DNA of 36,219 nt from Sporodiniella umbellata (taxonomy: Eukaryota; Mucoromycota; Mucoromycetes; Mucorales; Rhizopodaceae). The notes below the pieces were generated by a model that saw only the letters and a program-made list of their open reading frames with translations, searched no databases and was not told where the DNA came from. Both the position numbers and the translations under genes were made by a program. Of this stretch, positions 1 through 11,350 are shown piece after piece (positions within the stretch are counted from its first letter, which is position 1; every line of letters starts with the position of its first letter). The DNA is taken from positions 1 to 36,219 of the forward strand of contig JAIXMR010000157.1 of assembly GCA_025677835.1 (NCBI GenBank), written 5' to 3'.

Positions 1-133
1 TCTGTATCCTTCATAAAAACACTGTATACAGATTGCCTTTTACCTTGTATTTAAAACTGTTTTCGTTTATCAATAAGGTATATACCTTCTACTGGGCTTA
101 GCTTCCTTCTGTCATATTTTTGTATCTAGAGAG

Positions 134-749
134 TTTAGCAAAACTGAACACCTCTGGTTGTTGTTTCGTGCTCTCTTACCACTCACGCATCAGTTTGATT
201 TTATGCCTTAGGACGTTGTTTCCAAATTTGTCTTTCCTTTTTCTAACTGGATTTTGATCCAAGATTTTAAACGCACAGACGCTCTGAATAATTTTCGGTT
301 GGCCCAAGCGATTATGTCTTCAGACGAGTTTTTTACAGCGTATCAGAAAGAGTCTTTTCAATTGTCAAGACTCGATTATTTTTATATATAGTAAGGCGAG
401 CATAGCCTTCTGTCAAGACATAGTTGGTGCTTATACAGTATTTTTTCAAAGCCATTGCTATAGACCAGGCTTGTTTTTTTTTTTTCACCCTTTGTTTCCA
501 AAAGCGGATAAACAGAGGACTTCTTTTTATGTAATCTTGTCTTAACGATGCGGCTAGTAAAGTTTGTTTCTAAAGTCATTTCTACCTTTGCAAAATTTAC
601 CAACCGCACTTTATTGTTTTTCGCACGACAAAAGGATAAACGATTTACCTTTTTTGGAATTCAAAAGTGTTTTATTGGCTCAAGTTGACAAATGTTTAGT
701 ATATCAAAGGATGGATCTTTATCTTAATTTGGAAGGGCTTGATCTTTAG
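134..749 (+). pseudogene. Coding-like fragments of an unidentified gene entering from the left
   Basis: I do not recognise this. A frame from 134 to 391 stays open apart from one TAG at 209-211. It reads like protein (for example SNWILIQDFKRTDALNNF and SSDEFFTAYQKESF) and ends at a stop at 389-391. A second protein-like frame (597-749) ends LVYQRMDLYLNLEGLDL and stops just before the promoter of the next gene. An open frame before position 80, followed by a possible donor and an acceptor near 133, suggests the piece is the 3' end of a larger spliced gene. The internal stop and the frame change between pieces favour a decayed gene, but an unrecognised splice pattern is possible. No domain was identified. 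Confidence 0.3.
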
Positions 750-825
750 TGTGAAGTATAAATGACAGCATAGACGGCTTTCTTTTCTTTTTCTTTTTTT
801 TTTACATATATATATATTTAAAGGT

Positions 826-2256
826 ATGTCTGGACTTAAGCTCGCACAATTTGGTAAAGCCCATATATCTCGAGGTATTGGTCGCTCTACCGAACTTGTA
901 ATTGAAAGAGCCAAGGGAGCTTTTGTATATGATGTGGAGGATAAAAAATACTTGGATCTTTCCACTGGTATTGGCGTTACCAATACAGGTAAAGTTAGAC
1001 TAGGACATATGTACATTGGAGGCTGTACTGAAGAGTATATTTGAAGGCCACTGTCATCCTACGGTTGTCAAAGCGGTGCAAGAGCAAGCGACCAAGCTAT
1101 CCCATGGCCAGGTTAATATTTTTTTCCAAAAGCCAATGCTTGACTTGATCAAGAACCTTTTACCTGTGATGCCATCCCCTAAGCTGGATACATTCTTTTT
1201 CTGGAACTCAGGTTCAGAAGCAGTAGAGGCTGCTGTAAAGTTAGCGCGCCATGCTACCAAAAGACAACATGTCATTGTATTTCAAGGATCTTACCATGGG
1301 CGTACATTTGGCACCATGGCACTCACCACTTCTAAAACAGTCTATAGTGCTGGGTTCTCGCCTCTGATGCCTGGTGTCCATGTGGCCCCGTTCCCCTATT
1401 TCCAACAATGGTCAGCACACAAAGCAGATCCCAAACGGTTTACACCTGAATGGTGCGGCCAAGAGGCGCTTGAACAGCTTGAACTCTTACTCAAACAACG
1501 CTCGGATCCTAAAGACACGGCTGCTATCTTGATTGAGCCCATCCAGGGAGAAGGTGGTTATGTTGTGCCACCCAAGAGTAAGTCCCACACATATTTCTAC
1601 TGAAACGATGTCTGATTCTGTGTGAACCTTTAGACTTTATGAAGGGTCTTCGTTCCATTTGTGATAAGCACGGTATTCTGTTGATTTGCGATGAAGTACA
1701 GTCTGGATTTGGGAGAACCGGTAAAATGTTTGCGGTGGAGCATTTTGGGATCACGCCTGATATTATGGTGATGGCAAAAGGTATTGCCTCTGGATATCCT
1801 TTATCAGCCATTGTGTCACGTAAAGAGTTGATGGACCAACAGCCTCCAGGATCCATGGGTGGTACATACTCTGGTAATGCTATTGCATGTGCTGCTGCTC
1901 AGGCTACCTTGAAGGTCTTTGAGGATGAAAACATTCTAAAAAACTGCAATGAGCGTTCAGAACAATTCTTCCGTACCCTGCGTCAAAAGGTGCCTACACT
2001 CTTACCTAAGGGCATGTCATGCGATATTCGTGGAGAGGGCTTAATGATTGGTGTGGAGTTTATGGGCGCCCCCGCTGGCTTCTCGAGTCGTGTGGCGGCT
2101 GAAGCTTTAAAGCTGGACACCATCTTATTGACTACTTCTATTTATGAAACGCTACGTCTTATTCCCCCTTTGACAATCACAAAGGAAGAAACCGATTTAG
2201 CTCTGGAGCGTGTGTTGGCTAGTATTGCAGCTGCTGTCAAAAATACCACTGCTTAA
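826..2256 (+). CDS. Class III (PLP-dependent) aminotransferase, 4-aminobutyrate/omega-amino-acid type
   Basis: Three exons (826-988, 1047-1577, 1634-2256) give 438 residues, the usual size for the class III aminotransferase family (GABA, ornithine and acetylornithine transaminases). The joins restore the family motif around TGHCHP (residues 54-59). Seen motifs: [27 protein letters not shown] for phosphate and cofactor contact, a [12 protein letters not shown] block with the PLP-nitrogen-binding Asp near 251, and [10 protein letters not shown] with the Schiff-base Lys at about 280. The sequence looks closest to bacterial-type 4-aminobutyrate aminotransferases, but substrate (GABA, beta-alanine or another omega-amino acid) cannot be fixed from sequence. 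No clear N-terminal targeting peptide is seen, so a cytosolic location is likely. The start is the first ATG after a TATA-like run at 806-821. It ends 104 bp from the convergent ABC transporter gene. Confidence 0.9.
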
Positions 2257-2360
2257 TATTAGAAAAGAAAACACACACGCATACACATACACGATTCCCA
2301 CCTTGAAAATAAAATGAAAATAAAAGCGCTTGATAAAAAAAAAAAACAGCAAGATTTGGT

Positions 2361-5032
2361 TTATTTGGTCTCAAGCAATTCTTTAATGCGTGCTTGAATC
2401 TTGGGCACTTCTTGTAATTTTTGTTCAATCTAAAAAGTAGTGTGAATAAATGGTTATTGGTTAATGTCTTGTAAAGTACCAAAGTCTTTTCTTCCTGAAG
2501 GGCCAATCTTTTTTCGGCATCCAGCTTGGTAAACACATAGCCTCCTTGTCCGTCGTATTGAAGAATAAAGTTATGGTATTTCCAAAGAGAAGGTCGGTGA
2601 GAAACAGTCAAAAGGGAGATACCGAGGGCTATATATTTTGGTGAGTGTGTATAGGCAAGTGTATTTAAAAAGCCTACCTGTAGCGTGCGTATACATGATT
2701 TTTTCAATATCCATACTGACAGCGCTGGTACATTCATCTAAAATGGTATAGCGAGGTGCATGATAAAACAAACGAGCCATGGCAATCTATAGCCATTATG
2801 CGTTTGTATTAAGAAAACAGTCTTTGTCTTTCAAACTTACACGCTGTTTATCGCCACCTGATAAGGATAGGAACCATTCCTTTTCGCTATCCCATCCACC
2901 TTCTCTTTCCACAATATGCTCAATCTGTACTACCTTTAGGATCTTCATCAGATCATCATCCGTCACGTTTTCTATCCAATAAAAGAGTCAGACGGTGGGT
3001 ACCAAAACCGAAATGCTTACTTTCTTTCATCTCTTTCAATGTGTCAGGGTACAGAATTCTTTGGTAAAAGAAAAATTGAGTGTACGTTGAGAGGCAATGT
3101 TAGGTGACTTACTGGTCTCTAAGGGTTCCCATAGAAAGATAGGGCCTTTGAGGAATATAAAAGATATCCTTATGGCTGGGTCTATGCACGGTACCACCGT
3201 ACACTGGCCACAAGCCACCTAAGATACGGAATAGAGAGGATTTTCCGCAGCCGTTGGGACCTACGATCAAAAGATGCATCTGTAGAGAGGGTCAATAGAG
3301 ACGTATACGATCGCTTGTCATGTACTTACTCCAGGCTTCACATGAAAGTTCAGTTTGGGTACGAGCACATCTCCGTTAGGGCTCACGATAGGTACATCAG
3401 TAAATCTGATCTCCTCACTTTGAACCACACTTCCTCTTCCGGACAATGTCTGAGCATTTTTTTCAACAGACACTGAAGAGACAAGATTCTTTTGGTACTT
3501 TCCTACTTTCACGTCCTCAAAAACTTGAAGGAGATCGGTGACCTGTGAACGTACGGTGTTAAAAGAAGTTTTTTTTTTTTTTTCTTGGGGGAGATGTTTC
3601 TTACACGACTGGTATAGCCTGCTAACTCGGTCACCTCTTTATAAGCATAGATAACACGACCTGCTGCATCTGAAGAGCTCATGAGCAAACGGCGGTTGGT
3701 GACAAATTCTAAACAAAAAAAGAAAAGAGTGGGTTGAAGAAGACATGATCCTAAACTTACTTTCTGTACGTCCACCTACAGAAGAATCCATGGCTCTTAA
3801 GCCAGGGATCTTGAAAAAGACAGGCACAGCACAGAGCACCAGACCACAGCCACCCCAAAAGTACTTTATAACGAAATCTTCCATCATACCGTGAGGAATA
3901 CGAATACGGAAGATTTTGTTGACGTGACGGATGAGGGTCATGTAGCTCTTTTCGAGTTCTGCTTTCTCGATATCCTGGCCGTTCAGGAGCGAAATTTCTT
4001 CTGCGTTTTCAATTAGGCGTGCGTGTCGGAAACGGAATTCGCCCTCAAGTCTTTGTTCCTCTGCTACCCGTTTACCGAAAGAAGGGGTGTATTTCCGCAT
4101 GACCCAGGAGGAAAGATTGATGATTGTACTTCCCACCAGGACGCCTTCGAAGCCCACGTTTCTGGACAGCTGGTAGGTGTAGATAAAGATATCCAGTACA
4201 GGTTTGGCTAAGTTAGAATAGAGCTCTGCTAACGAGTTGGAGAACTTCATGGTATCGACAGTAATGCACTGATCTGCGTTCTTGATACGATCGTCCAGAT
4301 TGCCTACCGCGTAGAATGTCATGTCCGTCAGGTATTTTTCGTGAAGGTAAGTGGTAAGTCGAGTACGAAACTGGATAGAAAGTTTGTTTTGCATGTAACT
4401 CAACTAGGTAAGCAAAGTTAGTCACACGCGCACACATAGCTGGGGTGAATTTACCATGCTGTTGGTATATGTCGCAGGGATGGCGACCGTCATCCACCAA
4501 GTCAGGCCTGTAATAAATTCTTTTATCTGTCCTCTAACAAGGGCGCTTACAATTCTGCCGTCCAAAGAAGCAATATACACTGACAGAAGGGTTCTGAAGA
4601 CTGTTCAAAGTTAATCATCTGTTTCTATACTCTTTCTTTGGCTCTCACTTAAAAATCCAGAATGAATGATCAGCATCCAAAACTCTTTAGACCTCAAGCC
4701 GGGTATGACGATCTGCAGAAGTTTGTGAAGTTGCCTAAAGAAAACCACATCCACCTGATTTAAAACTGTTACTATCGTTTTGGGGTGGCTCTGTAAAGTG
4801 TTACCTCGACTTTCTTGCCTTTCTTTTTGCTGTTTTCTTCTTTTGGACTGTTCTTCTTTAAGGATTTCATCAGCTGTCGTATGGATAAAACAGACCTTAG
4901 CAGAACAAGGATTAAAATAGAGTACTGAACATGCGTACGGTATTTAGGGTAGCCCTTGATAACCTTTTTCACATAAGGAAGAACAGAGGCTACAAAGCCC
5001 TGTGTGGCTAACTTGGAGTATACTGTCGGCAT
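2361..5032 (-). CDS. Peroxisomal ABC half-transporter, ABCD family (Pxa1/Pxa2-like)
   Basis: Twelve exons on the minus strand: 5032-4805, 4754-4649, 4600-4455, 4403-3761, 3708-3605, 3542-3330, 3279-3113, 3058-3021, 2971-2841, 2786-2678, 2628-2480 and 2429-2361. Every junction is GT-AG, introns are 48-62 nt, and the frame closes at 700 residues. Half-transporters of this family import fatty acyl-CoA into peroxisomes as dimers. Seen: a basic N-terminal segment with a membrane helix, the ABCD transmembrane region ([14 protein letters not shown] loop and [14 protein letters not shown]), then one nucleotide-binding domain with Walker [10 protein letters not shown], the signature LSGGDKQR, Walker [10 protein letters not shown] and the switch His in [13 protein letters not shown]. 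The last exon encodes a short charged helix. Which of the two fungal paralogues it is cannot be decided here. Confidence 0.92.
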
Positions 5033-5531
5033 ACAAAGAAAGAAAAGAAAAAAGAAAAAAAAAAAAAAAAAAGAAAAATTAAATAAAATACAATTTTAAG
5101 GATAACTTTTTCATGTGATAATTTGTGGTAGCGTACGTGTTCATGCAAAATCTCACACTTTTTGATAAAAGAAAAAAAAAATTTCCACTTTGAAACTCAA
5201 CACTGCTGTTTCTATGCGCTGATGGTAAAACTGCCAATCGAGAACTCTTAAATATCTAGGTTAATGTTTTTTATCGAACAATAGTCTCTCAAGCCTGTTA
5301 TTCTGCAAGCGCTTGGTGCATACTGAGATCAAATCTTGCTTAGAAGGTCATTCGGAAGGTGACAGTGTTTTCTTTGTTTGATCCGATGCTGTCTGTCAAA
5401 GAATAAAGCCATTGAAAGAAAAATCTGTATTGACAGGCTGTCTAAATTATCGGGTTAAGTCTTCTTTGCTTATTCTCTCGTTTTACCTTGTTCTCTCTCT
5501 CTCTTCTTTTTTTTTCTTCTACAACCTATAG
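5033..5531. other. Intergenic region between the ABC transporter and the gnd pseudogene
   Basis: About 500 bases with no convincing gene. It holds the upstream side of the minus-strand ABC gene (A-rich run at 5041-5072) and, on the plus strand, a CT-rich stretch at 5484-5520 followed by a possible acceptor (ctatag) immediately before the ATG of the gnd relic. It therefore looks like two divergent promoters, one of them presumably dead. Confidence 0.45.
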
Positions 5532-6640
5532 ATGGCTAAAGCAGTGTAAGTGTAGCCTGCAAAAAAAAAAAAAAAAAAAAAGGGGAGGGCTACATTGAAA
5601 GTTAGCTGGAACCGTACGTGCGTTTCGATTCAATATAGACATGAGTCTTATCGGTTTGGCTATGGGGATACATTTGATAAGGCTGATTTTGGACATCTTT
5701 CGATACGTTCAATTTAGGGTCAAAACCTGATGATAAGCATAAACAAAGTGTGATACACCCTGCAACTTCTAATGTAGACAAAATTTTGGCTAACAAAGCC
5801 AAGGGTGCTCACTTTTTTCCAAGAGATTTGTGTTAAATCAAGACTACCTAGAAAGATTAGGCTGCTCGCCAAAGCCGGTGATGCCGTTGAAGCTTTTGTT
5901 GATCATCGATTGTCTTATGGCCGAAAAGGTGATATCGTGCTTTACAATGGTATGTTTCATTTCCCTAACTATTCGTCGTACACCAGAGCAGGAGATCAAA
6001 GGCATTCTTTTTGGTGATGAGGAGGGAGACGCACGCTATAGCCTCTCTTTGATGTCCGGCGGTAACCCTAGGAACCTATTCGTCCCTGACCAAACCCCTC
6101 AGGTAAGGCTTCTTACGGTGAACGGATCAGCAAAGCGGGAGCAGGACATTATGTAGAAATGGTTCGTACTCGAATCGACAAGTGGATATGAATTATGAAT
6201 GTGTACTCTTGTTAGAGTATGACGGTATGCAATTGATCTGTAAATATAATGAGGATGAAACTGGGTATTTCTCATGAATGAGATAACCCACGTCTTTCAA
6301 AAATAGGATCAAGGCAAGTTGGACTCTTTCTTGATCAAAATCCTTTTTGGTATTCTCAAGTTTAAAGGTACAGATGGTAAAGCCTTGATAGAAAAAACCC
6401 GCGAGATTACGGGTGCTAGTAAACGCACTGGCATCGACTCCTTAGACCGTGGTATCCTTGTCACTTTGGTCGGTAAATCTGATTTTTTCAAGTATCACTT
6501 TGATTGTGGGCCCGCTCGGTTTTCTTGGGCAGAATTAAGAACGCCTACCAAAACAACCCTCGGTTTGAGAATTTACTGTTCAATATTTTCTTTCAAAAAG
6601 CCATGGCAGATGCTCAAGAGATATCGCTGCTGGATTAGTA
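5532..6640 (+). pseudogene. GND1: Decayed 6-phosphogluconate dehydrogenase (gnd) pseudogene
   Basis: Pieces in the correct order, but in different frames and broken by stops, match 6-phosphogluconate dehydrogenase, the NADP enzyme of the oxidative pentose phosphate pathway. In order: MAKAV start and a donor-like site (5532-5547), SLIGLAMG (Rossmann start, about 5645), TSNVDKILANKAKGA (5765), RLLAKAGDAVEAFV and KGDIVLYNG (about 5860-5950), IRRTPEQEIKGILF then EEGDARYSLSLMSGGNP (5970-6069), GAGHYVEMV (about 6138), GMQLIC, KLDSFLIKILFGILKF (from about 6313), TGIDSLDRGILVTLVG, and FLGRIKNAYQNNPRFENLLF (about 6520-6585). The loop that should read VSGGEEG is partly deleted, the catalytic Lys of GHYVKMV is Glu, and the segment between VTLVG and FLGRI is mostly missing. 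No single frame could give an enzyme. Confidence 0.88.
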
Positions 6641-6906
6641 GTCTTGGTCATTTTTACATCGACTCTTTCCACTACTTTGTGACCATCTTTATCATCAAAT
6701 TCTTCCAGCCAACTTACTTCAAGCTCAACAAGATTATTTCCGTATCCATACTTATACGCTCTTGGGTACACCTAGTTCGTACCAACTGGACGTGAAAAGG
6801 AGCCAATGTCCCGGTCTCTACATACGATGCTTCCCCTTTCTCTTCTTTAAATACCCTCTTGTATAAAACAAACAGTCCTTTACTGTTCATAGCTCCTTTG
6901 TCGGAG
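6614..6906 (-). pseudogene. Unidentified coding-like remnant opposite the gnd relic
   Basis: On the minus strand two adjacent protein-like frames meet near 6771. The first (6906-6772) contains MNSKGLFVLYKRVFKEEKGE and YVETGTLAPFHVQLVRT. The second (6771 down to about 6614) contains RAYKYGYGNNLVELEVSW and DGHKVVERVDVKMTKTTNP. The composition is that of real protein and the two parts read as one chain if a frameshift is allowed, so this is probably a broken gene. No family was recognised. Its downstream end runs into the antisense of the gnd pseudogene, so both are probably debris brought together by rearrangement. Confidence 0.35.
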
Positions 6907-7246
6907 ATCTACAGATATATACAGCGATGGAGGGGTTTCCATATCGGAAGAGATCTGTCCGTATGTTTTTGTGTGTAAAGGCAAGTCTCTTTGTACGTAT
7001 TAATCATGTATTCGAGAAAAAAATAAAAATAAAAAAGGGTATATATTTATGTAGAAGGTGTATAGTGTAAATCCTCAACAAAAATCGTTTTTGTCTACTT
7101 TTATGCTTTGGCTGCGAAAACACTTTCCCCCTTTATTTAAGCGTAAGCTCATTTCAAACTCAGGACGTAGTAAAATAATTTTAGAAAAAAAGCAAGCACT
7201 TTGTTTTTCTTTCTCTCATTTTTTTTTCGAAAAAGATAATTTGTTT

Positions 7247-9359
7247 ATGAGAGGATTCATTCTTGGATTAGGGGCATTTTTTGCTACTATTCAAGCGTCT
7301 TCTATTGAGTTGACAGGTAGTAATTTTAAGGCACATACTAGTTCGGGGCAATGGTAAAAAAAAAAAAAAAAAAAACAAGTTTCTGTTTCTTAAGGTGTTT
7401 GTTTCTATCTATAAACAATTACAATAAAGGTTTATTAAACATTATTCACCTTATTGCGGTCACTGCAAAATATTCGGTAGGATTTTGACTTCTTTTATAT
7501 ATATGATTTTGACGTGCTTGTGTTTTGCGCTGATCCTTTTCTATGTGTGTAGCACCAACTTGGACAGAGCTTGCAGATAAATTGGATTCATTGTCTACCA
7601 CCAACGATTTTCATTTTGGAGAAATTGACTGTACGGTTCAAGGCGATTTGTGTGACGAACATGGTGTGTTGGGATATCCTGAACTTCAGTTATGGAAAGA
7701 CGGCAAAAAAGTTGAAAAATACAGTGAGCAAAGAGATTATGCTCTGTTGGCTGAGTATATCCAAAAGAAAACTACACAGAACTCTGACACAACACAGGAG
7801 GAAAGCCCAGTTGAGGAAAGCCCAGTTGAGAAAAGCCCAGTTGAGGATAGTACAATTGAAGAGGAGTTTATTGAGGAAGATATCCCTTCAGTATTCAACC
7901 ATAGCAATCAAAAACCATTACCTAATCCTTTGGGCACATCGGTCGATCTGGATGAGACAAAATTCAAACAAACAATAGCCGAACTTGACACAGCCTGGTT
8001 CATCAAGTTTTATGTACCATGGTGTGGTCATTGTCAGAACTTGGCACCTACTTGGAAACAATTAGGTGTTGAACTTCGTAATGAAGTCAATGTAGGTGAA
8101 GTTAATTGTGAAATTCACAAATGTAGGCATCTTTACAAAACTGTTTTGAATGACTTGCATTAACTTTTTTTTTTTTTTTTTTTTTTATAAATATATAAAA
8201 CCGCTCCCTCCCCCTCCTGTAGCTGTCTGTGATGGCTATGTTCAAGGTTACCCCACCATTCTCTTGTTCAAGGACGGGCAGTATGCAGAATATAGTGGAG
8301 ACCGATCACTAAAGAGTCTCATGGAATTTGCTAAAGAAAATGCTGGGTAAAATTCATGTAATAAGAAGCCAGGAATCTCAATGTTTTTGTTTGTAGCCCA
8401 TTGATCAAGCCAGTAGACGCAAATGGGCTGATTCAATATCTTGCTACCAAAGAAGTGTCTTTGATTTATTTTTCCAAGTCGCAAGAAATACCTGTGAGAT
8501 AAAATGTATATGTTTTTAGACACGTACTCAACGTATCCAATGTATTTAGGCGATTCTGGGTAAGACAGCAGAGAAATTCAAAGATACCGTTTCTTTTTTC
8601 ATCACACAAGACCCTGTTGCCATCAAAGCCTATGGTCTTACACAATCCAGCTTACCTAGGGCGGTTCTAGTGAAAGATGGTCAACAAAAGGTATTTTCAT
8701 CCAGACTGGTTGATAACGAGCAAGAAAAACTGTTGAAATGGCTCGAACTAGAGCAGTTCCCTTTGGTTGCTCGATTGAATCCATCAAGGTATGAAGCTAT
8801 CGTAGCTGGGGATCGACCTGCAGTTTTCAACGTGGTTCGTGAGGAAGACAACGCAAGCCGTGAAAAGTTTCGTGCTCTTGCTGCCTCTTGGGCTAGCTTA
8901 GGTCAAGGCTCAGGTACTATTTTTGCCGAAATGGATTACAAGGTTTGGAAGGATTATGTTTTGGATGTTTTCAAACTTGATGCTAGCCAAAACTCCAAGC
9001 TGGTGATTTATAAAACAGAGGTAACTTGGGGAAGGATTGAGTCAAAGTAGAGTGTCACATGCTGACATTTTCTTAAAAAGTCAAGCGAATACTTTTTAAA
9101 CGATCTTCAGGGGGATCCTTTATCAAGCGAATTTCCTAGTAAGGTGTTTGACACTCTTCGTAACCTGAACACGTTAAAAGGCGTGTCGACCTTGACAGGG
9201 CCTGTACGAATCTTTAGTGCGATAGGTCGTGGTATCAGCACCGTCATTACTCATTGGTTTATAAGTCTCACATTATTTTCTTTGATTGGCACTTATTGGT
9301 ATAAGCGCTCTCATTCCAAACCAAAGAAGCCCTATGTGTTACCCTCTCACAAAGATTAA
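7247..9359 (+). CDS. Membrane-anchored protein disulfide isomerase with two thioredoxin domains
   Basis: Seven exons (7247-7353, 7430-7476, 7553-8122, 8223-8346, 8397-8493, 8550-9020, 9081-9359) encode 564 residues. PDIs form and rearrange disulfides in secretory proteins in the ER. The N-terminus (MRGFILGLGAFFATIQA) is a signal peptide. Thioredoxin domain 1 has YCGHC at residues 44-48, restored only by splicing a 47-nt exon. An acidic linker follows, made of a near-perfect five-residue repeat (ESPVE, about residues 135-154). Thioredoxin domain 2 has PWCGHC with cysteines 209 and 212, and GYPTILLFKDG as the cis-Pro region. A further thioredoxin-like part precedes a transmembrane helix near residues 530-546 (HWFISLTLFSLIGTYWY) and a basic cytosolic tail. 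The tail lacks HDEL, fitting membrane retention as in TMX or Eps1-like proteins. Confidence 0.9.
7801..7860 (+). repeat. 15-bp coding minisatellite in the PDI linker
   Basis: Four head-to-tail 15-bp units: two identical gaaagcccagttgag units (7801-7830), a third with one change (7831-7845) and a diverged fourth (7846-7860). They encode ESPVE-type units between the two thioredoxin domains. Because the unit is a multiple of three, changes in copy number would alter linker length without breaking the frame. Confidence 0.85.
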
Positions 9360-9482
9360 AAAAAAAAAAAAAAAAAAAAACAAGAACCATAACAATAAAA
9401 CAGAAAAAGGTTATATATGCGTGTATATATATATATATATATTTGGTGTTTGACACAAGATTTTTTTCTGTAACAATTATGA

Positions 9483-10456
9483 TTAAGGAGTCAATGAGCG
9501 ATCTGGATGACACTCCACCGGTGAAGGTTTCTTTGTTCCTGTGGTTTCGGTAGGTCCTGTGCTGTGATTGCTTGTGGTACTGTTGCTTTCTTCTACTGGT
9601 GTGTGTTCTACACGACCGACACTGGTATCAATAGGAGGTAAGATGGGTTTGGCTGATTTTGGGGAGGGTGAGTTGACAGCCAATTCGATTTTGGCCATAG
9701 ATCGAAACACCTGTTTGGTTTTTTTGGCGTCTTTGACAGACTGGGCATGGTTGCCGCGTTGGATCTTGGCCTTCAAGGCTTCCATTACCTTATCATGCGA
9801 TAGGTGTTCTGTTTCGTTGGATATCGAATGTCGGCTACGTTTTATGTTGGATCGCTCCTCTATATTTGATTGCACACGATAATCACCGGAAGGAGGACAG
9901 AGCGGGTGGGCCGAATGAGGATGTGGTATTGCAGGAGAGGGTGGGGGACGGTGTTCTTGAGGTGGAGGGGCTGGTCTTTGATAAGGAGGGTATGGTTGTG
10001 GATAATTGAAACGAGCCAGCACTTGTTGTTGGACAGGTGCAAGTCCATAGCCATAAGGCTGTCCTCTGCTTTTCGACTGTTCCCTTGCCATTTCCAAGTC
10101 CATTTGTCTTAACTGAATACGTGCTTCTTCTGCTTTTAATGTGTCTCTAGCAGATTTTTTCTATAGGTTTCAAAAAAAAAAAAAAAAAAAAAAAACTATA
10201 TTTTGAGAAAAAAAAGATATAAAAAAGAAAAAACAATATTGTAGGAGGAAAAAAGCCAGTGCTTTACCTTGTCTTCTTCAGATTTGGCTGTTAGAATGCA
10301 TTTTAGCAATTCGGGATCGTTCCCGTAATGATCCAAAATTTCTCGAATGCTAATCTCAGAAGAGTTTGACTGTTGAGGAATAGGCCACTGAAATGCAGAG
10401 GTGGGAGGTTTACTGTGAGGAGACAGAGAATTAGGGTGTGGCGACTGATTGGTCAT
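9483..10456 (-). CDS. Uncharacterised proline-rich protein with a conserved-looking N-terminal helix
   Basis: Two exons (10456-10268 and 10160-9483) joined across a 107-nt T-rich intron give 288 residues. The N-terminus is Ser/Pro-rich. Residues about 36-85 form the only well-ordered part: ISIREILDHYGNDPELLK, then a charged helix with ARIQLRQMDLEMAREQSK. A Pro/Gln/Tyr-rich segment follows (YPQPYPPYQRPAPPPQ), then a basic stretch (IKRSRHSIS, a possible nuclear signal) and a Ser/Thr-rich tail. The helix plus a low-complexity tail suggests a nuclear adaptor or transcription-associated protein, but that is inference and I name no function. It shares its upstream region with the divergent cyclophilin-40 gene. 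Confidence 0.75.
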
Positions 10457-11232
10457 TCTGAAGATACAGAAGAATTAACACCTACGAATAAATAAATAAA
10501 TGTTTAAAAAAAAAAGAAAGTTATATTTTTAGAAAGAACCCAAAAAAAAAAAAAAAAAAAAAAGGTCGGGAAGTGTAAATCCTTTTAAAAATAAGTTATA
10601 GTACAACGACTCTCAGTTAATTAATGGGAGTTTAGTCTCTGTTTGCAAATCGAATAAGCACAGATGCCTTACAGCCACAAAAAAATACGCCCTATTCTTT
10701 TTCACACCAAATTTATGTATAAAAACAATAGCATGGGTGTGAGGTTTATCAATAATGTTATAAAAATAAACTCAAGTTTCAGTTATTTTTATAAAACTGT
10801 TTCAGAGCAAACACAGTTATAAAGTCAACACGTACTTGCTTGACCGATGAGCTATTCATAAGAAAAAAAAAAGAAGAAGGCAGCGTACCTTTGGAATACT
10901 ACAAAAGAAAACGCTTTTGTAGATTACACAAATAGTACGTAAAACAAATGGAAATCAATTCCCATTGGGTTTTAAAAGGCTTGAGAAATACGTGTTCCTG
11001 GTTGTCATGACGACTGAAAATGGACCAAAAGAAAATAGGCAATAATCAGAAGGCTAATCGAAAAAAGAAACGATAACAAGCAGAGCACGATTGACTTATA
11101 CGTACAAAGAGTCTGTTGGCTGTCCAACTGGGCTTTTTCCTTCTATGATTAAGCGATTCAGTCTACAGAATTTAATATTGTATTTCAAAAAACAAGGGGT
11201 GGGGGTTGAAATAAAGTTTCGATCTTGAAACA

Positions 11233-11261
11233 AGAGAGAGAGAGAGAGAGAGAGGGGGGGG
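11233..11261 (+). repeat. (AG)n microsatellite running into a G tract
   Basis: Eleven AG units (11233-11254) followed directly by seven more G residues. It lies about 200 bp upstream of the cyclophilin-40 ATG. GA tracts in fungal promoters can exclude nucleosomes or bind GAGA-type factors; that role here is inference only. Confidence 0.85.
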
Positions 11262-11350
11262 CAGACTGTTTAGAAAAAGACCTGCCCTGCCTTTTAAAGT
11301 AAAGTAGGCACACTACACACACAAAGAGCTGCTGCGCTCCTTTAAAAAAT

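Noticed and set aside
2237..2737. 166-codon minus-strand open frame over the end of the ABC transporter gene
   Set aside because: It reads through two introns of the transporter and past its stop in another frame. The spliced model with the NBD end ([13 protein letters not shown]) explains the region.
11000..11150. Minus-strand hydrophobic frame resembling a tail-anchor helix (SIVLCLLSFLFSISLLIIAY)
   Set aside because: No ATG is available in frame or in a plausible upstream exon, and T-rich DNA readily gives hydrophobic translations. It lies in the promoter between two good genes.
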